37,275 bases of DNA from positions 26,947 to 64,221 of the forward strand of contig VXOR01000027.1 of assembly GCA_009840005.1 (NCBI GenBank), read 5' to 3'. Position 1 is the stretch's first letter; each line of letters begins with the position of its first letter. Of the stretch, positions 14,917 through 21,752 are shown piece by piece. The notes under the pieces are model-generated. The model ran no database searches. It was not told where the DNA came from and saw nothing but the letters and a program-made list of their open reading frames with translations. The translations under genes were made by a program, and so were the position numbers. This DNA comes from Gemmatimonadota bacterium. GTDB taxonomy: Bacteria; Latescibacterota; UBA2968; UBA8231.

Positions 14917-17178
14917 ATGAACCCCCCCCTTCTTTGCGCCGTTTTCATCGCCGCTGTGAGCGTCCTGCCCGTCGCTGCCGACACCATCGTCGTCGGTGCG
15001 AGCGGGCTGAGTTGGCGCGATGGTGGCGGCGAAATCCAAGCCAAGGTCATTCGCAGTGCCCAAAGCGTTGAGAACACCAACGCGCCCGGCGGCGTTATCG
15101 ACTTTGCAGCCGCTAATTTTGCCGACTGGATTTTTCCCCAGCGCGCCGATACCACGCTAAACATCGCCCTCGGGGCCAACACTGAGTCGCGCGGCGGCTC
15201 GATCACGTCGCCCAACAACCTCAACGTCCGCGGCGAACTGGCCAAGCTCATCGACAACGACGGCCAAAGCGGACTCGATCTGCGCTTGAGTGCCGGGGCC
15301 AAAAGTGCCCAGGTTTTGGGGCTGATCATCGACTTGGACTTGGGTGCGCGCTTTGGCGTTGATCGCTTCCGCTTTTTTCCGCGCAATGCCGCGCCCGAAT
15401 TCCCCGCGCCGAATTTTCCCTTCCAGAACGACTTCATGCGCAGCTTTGAGATTTTTATCAACGACGGTACGCCGGATACTCAGCGCGAGGGGGTGCCCAT
15501 CCGCACGAGCGTGGCGCTGGAGGGCCAAAACGAAGAGGCAGTCGTCGATATCCGCATCCCGCCGCAATACGTGCGCTTTGTGCGGCTCAAATCCCTGACG
15601 GCGCTGGGTTTTGACATTGCCGAGTTCCAGGTCTTTGGCACGGGCTTTGTGCCCGAGGCCGTCTATATCTCCAACATCTTCGACTTTGGCGATCTGGCGC
15701 TGTTGGGTCATGTGCGCTGGGTGCAGGAGCAGGTCGGCGACCCACAGCTTTCGCGAATTGCGGTACGCACGCGCACGGGCATTGATCCCGAGCCGGTGGA
15801 ATTCAACAAGGTGCGGCCCGGCGAGCAGATTTTCCGCGTCGGCGGGGGCAATGTGGGGTTGCAGTCCGGTGGGGCTGGGGGCAGTGGCGCTGGGATCAGC
15901 AGTGGCTTAGGCACGGGCGAAGTGGGGGTGCCGTGGAAATTCGCCAAAGATGTGGAAGACGAGGCGCTGCAAGCGCTAGTTGCGGAGATACTCGACAACG
16001 AGGAAGTGGATTTGCGCGATGCGATGCAGGCGTTTAATGCGCTGTCGCAGGAGGAGCGGGAGCAGGTGACTTTGAGCGAGGCCGACTACAAGAAACTTGC
16101 GCGCGGCGACCGGGCGACGATTCGCAACGACGTGAGCAACTGGAGCGCGTGGTCGCCGCCCTATCCCGCGAGCAGCATCGTCTCCTTGGCGGACTTGGGC
16201 ACTGAGGGCGCGGGCGGGCCTATTGTCTCGCCGAGTCCAAGGCGCTACTTCCAGTTTATGATCGAGTTCTTCAGCGACGACTTTGCGGCGGCCACGGGCG
16301 TCGGGGGCCTTTCCTTTGACGTGCTGCCATCGCCCTTTGCCGAGGAATTGATCGCCGAGATCGGCCCCCGCAGCGCGGCTCTGGGCGAGAATACGGACTT
16401 TACCTACGCGGTGCGGAGCAAGTTTCGCAGCGGTCAGGATCGGGGTTTTAATCGCTTGCGGATCGCCACTCCGCTCCGGGTGGAACAGGTCGGCGCGGTG
16501 AGGATACAGCCGCCCGGGGGCGATGTGCTGGAAGCCGATTTCAGCGGCGCAGTGCTCGACGAGTTGCCGGTGGTGCGCGGCGACTTTGCGGTTGTAGAGG
16601 TGGCCGACGACGCCTTTGCCATTGAGTTTCCGACTGTGGGTGAGGACGACGCGGAGTTGCGGGTGAGTTTTGAGAATGCGGTTCTGCGCTTCGGCACCAC
16701 GTTCAGCGGCCAAGTGTTTAACACCGCATCCGAGGGGCAGCTAGGGCAGAGCGTGGTGGCTGGTAATGCGGCCGATTTGGGGGAGGGCGACCCAGACACG
16801 CAGGCGCTGGGGACGCCTTTTGAGGGCAATCTGTCGGTGCAAGTACCCATCTCCGGCGAACTGCTGATCAATGTGCGCGCCGAGCCGCCGGTCTTTACTC
16901 CCAACGGCGACGGCGTCAACGACCGAGCCGAGCTGCAATACGACTTGACCAATGTGGGCCGCCCCACGCCGCTGCGGGTTGCGATTTTCGATCTGGCTGG
17001 CCGGCCGGTGCGGCATCTGTACGACGCGCTGGATCAGAGTGGGCGCTTTGCCCGGCTTTGGGATGGGCGCGACGATGCGGGCCAGTTGGTGCCACCGGGC
17101 AACTACGTATTCAGCGTCGCGCTGGACGCCAAGACGGGCCAAGCTAGAGCGGTCGCGGCGGTTGGGGTGGTTTATTGA
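14917..17178 (+). CDS. Exported discoidin-like/FlgD-Ig surface protein, paralogue 1
   Basis: This 753-residue protein has a signal peptide at 1-21 (to LPVAA). Residues ~130-240 look like an F5/8C (discoidin) beta-sandwich (VDRFRFFPRNAAPEF, RSFEIFINDG, QYVRFVRLKSL, DIAEFQVFGTGF). A repeated family signature follows (EAVYISNIFDFGDLALLGHVRW). It then has a Gly-rich loop, an acidic helical insert ~345-400, WSAWSPPYP with SPSPRRYFQF, and further beta-sandwiches. The last ~95 residues are a FlgD_ig/CHU_C-like domain starting FTPNGDGVND (660-669), with WDGRDDAGQLVPPGNY and ending VGVVY. In Bacteroidota such domains occur on exported, cell-surface gliding or adhesion proteins; here the sorting route is unknown. 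Paralogues start at 27685 and 29781. It probably binds carbohydrate or anchors other proteins. Confidence 0.82.
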   Translation: MNPPLLCAVFIAAVSVLPVAADTIVVGASGLSWRDGGGEIQAKVIRSAQSVENTNAPGGVIDFAAANFADWIFPQRADTTLNIALGANTESRGGSITSPNNLNVRGELAKLIDNDGQSGLDLRLSAGAKSAQVLGLIIDLDLGARFGVDRFRFFPRNAAPEFPAPNFPFQNDFMRSFEIFINDGTPDTQREGVPIRTSVALEGQNEEAVVDIRIPPQYVRFVRLKSLTALGFDIAEFQVFGTGFVPEAVYISNIFDFGDLALLGHVRWVQEQVGDPQLSRIAVRTRTGIDPEPVEFNKVRPGEQIFRVGGGNVGLQSGGAGGSGAGISSGLGTGEVGVPWKFAKDVEDEALQALVAEILDNEEVDLRDAMQAFNALSQEEREQVTLSEADYKKLARGDRATIRNDVSNWSAWSPPYPASSIVSLADLGTEGAGGPIVSPSPRRYFQFMIEFFSDDFAAATGVGGLSFDVLPSPFAEELIAEIGPRSAALGENTDFTYAVRSKFRSGQDRGFNRLRIATPLRVEQVGAVRIQPPGGDVLEADFSGAVLDELPVVRGDFAVVEVADDAFAIEFPTVGEDDAELRVSFENAVLRFGTTFSGQVFNTASEGQLGQSVVAGNAADLGEGDPDTQALGTPFEGNLSVQVPISGELLINVRAEPPVFTPNGDGVNDRAELQYDLTNVGRPTPLRVAIFDLAGRPVRHLYDALDQSGRFARLWDGRDDAGQLVPPGNYVFSVALDAKTGQARAVAAVGVVY

Positions 17179-17185
17179 ATGGCTT

Positions 17186-17347
17186 ACTACACGGCAGTAA
17201 TCCAATGGCCGTTACGCCTGAGCATCTAGGTATCTGATGCTTCGACTCCGCTCCGCTGCGCTCAGCATGACACAGGGAACAGCGCACCAGCACTTGTCAT
17301 GCTGAGCGTAGCGAAGCATCTCATACCACTTCTATGGTTCGTGTAGT
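17186..17347. mobile_element. MITE-like hairpin element, copy 1
   Basis: The ends are a perfect inverted repeat, ACTACACG (17186-17193) and CGTGTAGT (17340-17347). Taking TA (17188-17189, 17344-17345) as the duplicated target, the element is 154 bp with CACG...CGTG termini. Inside is a large hairpin: GATGCTTCG starts at 17236 and pairs with CGAAGCATC ending at 17320, and TCAGCATGACA pairs with TGTCATGCTGA. The left arm has an extra 11 nt. A second copy lies at 29617-29765. No open frame is present, so it would be non-autonomous. TA targets suggest an IS630/Tc1-type mobiliser (inference). Confidence 0.65.
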
Positions 17348-17371
17348 TATGTTCAACGGGAAATGTGTGTT

Positions 17372-20152
17372 ATGAAGAAATACTTCGTCATCTTGGGGCT
17401 GGTGCTGCTGGTGGGCGTGTCGGCTTGGGGCCAGACCGATGTCCAGCGCGGTGGAGCTGTCACCTTTGAGCCGACCGGCCCGGGCGTGCTTTTTGGGGCG
17501 CTCGATCCAGCGGTTAAAAAGTGGTATGTGCCGCAGGAACTCTTCTTCGACTACGGCTGGCGTCAGTGGGAGTACTCCAACTACGCCCGCACTCCGTATG
17601 AGCGCTACGTCAACACCACCCGCGAGGGCGACTACTTCTACGATGTGTACGGCAACTTCACCACGCGCGGTTGGCTGATCTACGACTGGCGTCAGTTTCA
17701 GCCGCAGCCCTTGGGCAGCGGCATCTTCCAGAGTACGCGCTTCAACCGCTGGTTCAACGCAGTGACCATCAGCGGCGACTCGCAGGGTCAGTACAACTAC
17801 GCGATCACGGTGGGCGACCGGATTCGCACGACGCTGACGCCGATGACGTTTTCCAAGCCGGACTTCAACGGGGTGCAGGTGGATTTTGCCTCGGACAAGT
17901 ATCAGGCGACGATCCTCGCCTCGCGCATCAGCGAGCCGATCCGCGGCTCCACCCAGCTTTCGGGTGGGATCACCGAGCCGGTGACGCAAACCAATATCAC
18001 CTCGTTGTTCGGCGGGCGGGCGACCTTTCAGGTTGGTGATTTCGTCGAGGTTGGTGCCCAAGTGATGGATGCCAGCAACGGCAATACGCTGCTCGACATG
18101 TTCACCGGCGATTTGGTCGCCGGCAGCCTCACCGCTGGACAGAGCACGGCACCACTGACGGCGATTGCGGTGATTCTGAGCGACGACTCGCCCGACGACA
18201 ACGAAGGGGGCGCGGCGCTTTTCAGCCACGATGTGCGGATCACTAGCCGCGACTTCGACACCGGTAGGGAGACGGTCTATACCTTGCAGGAGGTGGTCCG
18301 GCCTGGCTCGCAGTGGCCGGTCATCTTCGGCGGGTTCCGGCGGCCGGGCTTTTTGGCGGCGGACGGGCCGGAGCGGATCATCGTCAACTACGACTTCAAC
18401 GACCCGGGTTATGTTGGTCCAGACCCGACGACGATTGTCGGGGTGGATTTCAACTACGTGCTGGCTAACGACTTTAAGGTAGAGATATGGTCTGACCGCC
18501 AGACGGGCTTGCGCGGCGCACCGCCCCCGCCGCTGACCGCCGAGGTGATTGACGCGGCGCAACCAGCGTTGATTGCGGTGCGGCGGGCCGAAGGCAATGT
18601 GGCGGACATTACCAACTTGCAGCGGATTGAGTTTTCCTACGGCCTGCCAACGGCCAATCTGGTCGGCGGCTTTACCATTGAGGGCACGGGGGTGCTCGGC
18701 TTTGACTTCTACGGCGAGTGGGATCGCAACAGGCGCTATTTCCAGTTTCCCAATGCCGCGCTGTTCAACGAAGGCGAAGAGCACGCGATTTCCTCTGAGG
18801 GGTCTGACGCTTGGTACTTCAATGTCTCGCGCAATGTGTTCCCCTACTTTTTCTACGGCGAAGCCTACGCCATTGACGAAGCCTATTCGACGACCGCCTT
18901 CTTGGTCAGTGCTACGGGTGACGTGCAATACGACAATACCCAGCGGCATTTGTACGAGTTCGTCGATGACAATGATGACCAAGATCGCTTCCCCGACTGG
19001 ATTCGCTTTGGCTCGACCAACGACCGGTCGATTTTTCCCGGCTGGGACCAGAACAACGACTTCATCTCCGACTTCAACCAGAACGACAACGCCACTGCGG
19101 CCAATATCATTCCCGATTACGACGAGCCGTTTCTGCGCTACAACGTCGATCGGCCGGAATTTCTCTTTGGCATTGATTTGAATAACAACCATTGGATCGA
19201 CCGCTTTGAAGACGACGATCTGCCCGATTATCCGTATAAGCCAGACCGGCGGGGGTACAATGTTTTCGGCGGCATCCACCTCGCGCCGGATATGCGGCTG
19301 ACCCTCGGCCGCACGGACGAGGAGTCCCAAGCGACCGACGCCTTCAATGAGACCAATTACGCGATGTTCGCTCTGGATCGGGACTACGCGGACCTGGGAC
19401 ACTTGCGGGTCTTCAACATGCTCAAGCAGGCCAAGGACACCATTCCCGATGCCCGGCGCGAGCCGACCCCTTTTGTCGGCGCGCCGATTCAGCCGGTGGT
19501 GCGCGACATCTTGGCGGCGCAGGACACTTGGGTCAATACCGCGTACGCGCAGTTCGATTATCAGGGTATCGAGGGGCTGAACGTGGTCAACAAATTCAAG
19601 TGGGAGCACTTCCAGCAAAACGCCGAGGACCCGCGCGACAGCATTGGCCGCCCGCTGAAAAGCACCGCGAGTTTCCTAGGGCTAATCAACAAGGTGGATT
19701 ACAGCTACGGCCTCGGCCGCTTTGACTTGCAGCCGAGGTGCAAGAGCGAGTTTTTGCGGCAGACGCCCTTTGTCGCCGACGAAGAGCGGCGCGAGGAATG
19801 GGCGCTGACCGTGCAGTTGCTCGCCCGTTTGCCGGTCATGCGGCGCACGGTTATCGAATCCGGCGTGGAGCAGTTGTGGTTTAGCGACCGGGTGCAGGAC
19901 GAGGACGCGCTGCGGGCGGCCGGGCTTTTGCAGGACACAGGGGATTGGCGCTCGACTCATATCGCGCTGCAACTCTCTACAACTTCCGATTACCAGGGGT
20001 ACCGGCTGACCACGCAAGCGGGCCTGCGCTTTGGCCGCATCCTGAGCGAACGGGTGATTGAGGACAGCGACCGGCCGGGTGTTTTCACAACCGACGACAA
20101 GGTCAAGAATGAGACCACGACCTTTATCACAGTATTCGCCGGTCTGGAGTGA
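17372..20152 (+). CDS. Giant outer-membrane-type beta-rich protein, paralogue 1
   Basis: The protein has 926 residues with a signal peptide (MKKYFVILGLVLLVGVSAWG). I do not recognise a named family. The N-terminal region has GVLFGALDPAVKKWYVPQEL, RGWLIYDWRQ and TLTPMTFSK, all repeated in the paralogue at 21753. Residues ~528-630 are a calcium-loop-like acidic region (DDNDDQDRFPDWIRFG, NNDFISDFNQNDN, EFLFGIDLNNNHWIDRFEDD). The C-terminal third alternates polar and hydrophobic residues with aromatic girdles and ends near TTQAGLRFGR and FITVFAGLE, which suggests barrel strands. I chose ATG 17372 for its MKK; ATG 17363 in frame is also possible. The next gene is 4 bp away, with its ribosome site inside this gene. 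Likely an outer-membrane protein whose passenger or loop region binds calcium. Confidence 0.75.
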   Translation: MKKYFVILGLVLLVGVSAWGQTDVQRGGAVTFEPTGPGVLFGALDPAVKKWYVPQELFFDYGWRQWEYSNYARTPYERYVNTTREGDYFYDVYGNFTTRGWLIYDWRQFQPQPLGSGIFQSTRFNRWFNAVTISGDSQGQYNYAITVGDRIRTTLTPMTFSKPDFNGVQVDFASDKYQATILASRISEPIRGSTQLSGGITEPVTQTNITSLFGGRATFQVGDFVEVGAQVMDASNGNTLLDMFTGDLVAGSLTAGQSTAPLTAIAVILSDDSPDDNEGGAALFSHDVRITSRDFDTGRETVYTLQEVVRPGSQWPVIFGGFRRPGFLAADGPERIIVNYDFNDPGYVGPDPTTIVGVDFNYVLANDFKVEIWSDRQTGLRGAPPPPLTAEVIDAAQPALIAVRRAEGNVADITNLQRIEFSYGLPTANLVGGFTIEGTGVLGFDFYGEWDRNRRYFQFPNAALFNEGEEHAISSEGSDAWYFNVSRNVFPYFFYGEAYAIDEAYSTTAFLVSATGDVQYDNTQRHLYEFVDDNDDQDRFPDWIRFGSTNDRSIFPGWDQNNDFISDFNQNDNATAANIIPDYDEPFLRYNVDRPEFLFGIDLNNNHWIDRFEDDDLPDYPYKPDRRGYNVFGGIHLAPDMRLTLGRTDEESQATDAFNETNYAMFALDRDYADLGHLRVFNMLKQAKDTIPDARREPTPFVGAPIQPVVRDILAAQDTWVNTAYAQFDYQGIEGLNVVNKFKWEHFQQNAEDPRDSIGRPLKSTASFLGLINKVDYSYGLGRFDLQPRCKSEFLRQTPFVADEERREEWALTVQLLARLPVMRRTVIESGVEQLWFSDRVQDEDALRAAGLLQDTGDWRSTHIALQLSTTSDYQGYRLTTQAGLRFGRILSERVIEDSDRPGVFTTDDKVKNETTTFITVFAGLE

Positions 20153-20156
20153 GGCC

Positions 20157-21749
20157 GTGTTGCGCTTTTGCTTGCTAGTGATTGTAGCCTTGGGTTGCGC
20201 CCAAGAGCCTGAGGAACTGGTGCTGGCCCGAGTGGGTGGCGAGCCGATTACTGCGTCGGAGTTCAGGGAGTTTGACGCGCGGATTCCCGCAGGGATGAAA
20301 GAGGGAGGTCGGCGCCAAGTGCTCGAAAGCCTGATCGATAAAAAGCTGCTCCTGCGCGAAGCGGACGCCGCCAATATGGCTGAAGACAGTTGGTTCAAAG
20401 GCGAACTGGCCCGCTTCAAACGCGCTCGGCTGATGGCGCTGTACATGGAGCGCGAGGTCGTCGCCAAGATTGAACTTACTCCCGAGGAGATAGAGCGGTA
20501 CTACCGAGAGAGCGGCCGTCACCGCGCCCTGCGCTTGGGCGGCATCATGGTCGAGAGTTTGGAGGAAGCAGGTGCAATCACCGACCAGCTCGCCGCAGGG
20601 GCTGATTTCCACGAACTGGCCAGCGAGCACTCGGTTCACGAGCGGACTGCCGCGCGGGGCGGTGACACTGGCATATATCAGATGCGCGATCAGATGTCGG
20701 CGGAGACGGTCGAGCAGGTGCTCGGGTTGGCGATAGGGGGTGTTTCCGCGCCGGTGCGCGAAGTGTTTGGCCATGAGGACTTTTACGTGATCTACAAAGT
20801 ACTCGACGAGATTCCAGCGCCGCTGAGCGCGTCCGAGCAGATCATCGTCGAGGAGCTGACGGTGCAAAAGCGCGAGGAGCGGAGGCAGGCGCTTAGCGAT
20901 TCGCTCGTGCAAGCGTACGCACCCATGCCGCGCCCGGCGGCGATCCAGCGGCTCGTCGAGAATGGGGTCATGGCGGATCAAGCCGAAGTTCTCTGCGCGT
21001 ATCGGGGCGGCGAACTCACCGTCAGCGGATTTTTGGCGGCGTACGAGCTTCTCACTGGCAGGAGTTTACAGACGGCGGACAGTGCACACGTGGCCGAGGT
21101 TTTGCACCGTCGAGTGCTGCCCGACCTGTTCGTGAGTGCCGAGATCGAGGCGGCTGGTCTAGCAGAGGATGAGCTTTTCAAGGAGACCGTAGCGGTTAAG
21201 AACGAGGAGTTGCTGCTCAGCGCGTTGCGCCGGCGGGAGGTTGACCAGTACGTGAGTGTAACCGAAGAAGAAGCGCGCGATTTCTACGACGCGCATCCCG
21301 AAAAATTCGCTCGGCCCGAGGTTACGACCATCGTCGAGATTTTGGTGGCGTCGGATTCGCTGGCCCAGCGCTTGGGGGATGAGTTGCGCGCGGGGGGGGA
21401 TGCCGCAGCGTTGGCCCAGCGTCATACCCGGCGCGAGGGCAGCTTGCACCACGGCGGTCAGATGGAGCTCAATGCCTATACCCAGGGGCTGTTTCCCATA
21501 CTGTCTGCTGCCGTGCGGGATGTCGCCATCGGCGAGGTGGGCGGGCCGTTGAAGACCGAGCAAGGCTATTCGGTCTTCAAGGTGCTGGAGCGCACGAGCG
21601 AGCAGATCCCGTACAACGCCGAATCGCAGCGCCGCGCTCGGGCCTACGTGCGGATCGACAAGTCGAAAAGAGATTACGTGCGGTTCGTGCGCAATTTGCG
21701 GAATAAGTATCCGGTGGAAATTGTCGAGGGTAGTTTGGGGAAACTCTAA
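20157..21749 (+). CDS. SurA/PpiC-like periplasmic chaperone with two parvulin domains, lipoprotein
   Basis: The protein has 530 residues. I take GTG 20157 as the start: GGAG (20146-20149) is 7 nt upstream and it gives MLRFCLLVIVALGC, a lipoprotein signal with Cys at 14. The frame is open further upstream, but that would overlap the previous gene. An N-terminal helical chaperone part (VLARVGGEPITASEFREF, then SLIDKKLLLREA) leads into a parvulin-type domain at ~121-217 (GRHRALRLGGIMV, GADFHELASEHSV, GGDTGIYQMRDQM) and a second at ~383-478 (RPEVTTIVEILVA, AALAQRHTRREGSLHHGGQM, GGPLKTEQGYSVFKVLE). This is the SurA/PrsA layout for delivering unfolded outer-membrane proteins. It is tightly linked (4 bp each side) between two giant outer-membrane-type paralogues, which are its likely clients. 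Confidence 0.85.
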   Translation: MLRFCLLVIVALGCAQEPEELVLARVGGEPITASEFREFDARIPAGMKEGGRRQVLESLIDKKLLLREADAANMAEDSWFKGELARFKRARLMALYMEREVVAKIELTPEEIERYYRESGRHRALRLGGIMVESLEEAGAITDQLAAGADFHELASEHSVHERTAARGGDTGIYQMRDQMSAETVEQVLGLAIGGVSAPVREVFGHEDFYVIYKVLDEIPAPLSASEQIIVEELTVQKREERRQALSDSLVQAYAPMPRPAAIQRLVENGVMADQAEVLCAYRGGELTVSGFLAAYELLTGRSLQTADSAHVAEVLHRRVLPDLFVSAEIEAAGLAEDELFKETVAVKNEELLLSALRRREVDQYVSVTEEEARDFYDAHPEKFARPEVTTIVEILVASDSLAQRLGDELRAGGDAAALAQRHTRREGSLHHGGQMELNAYTQGLFPILSAAVRDVAIGEVGGPLKTEQGYSVFKVLERTSEQIPYNAESQRRARAYVRIDKSKRDYVRFVRNLRNKYPVEIVEGSLGKL

Positions 21750-21752
21750 ATC

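Noticed and set aside
17321..19618. 765-codon minus-strand frame
   Set aside because: It is a GC-rich antisense shadow of the giant barrel gene; composition is His/Arg/Val-rich with no domain, while the plus strand has a signal peptide and a paralogue.
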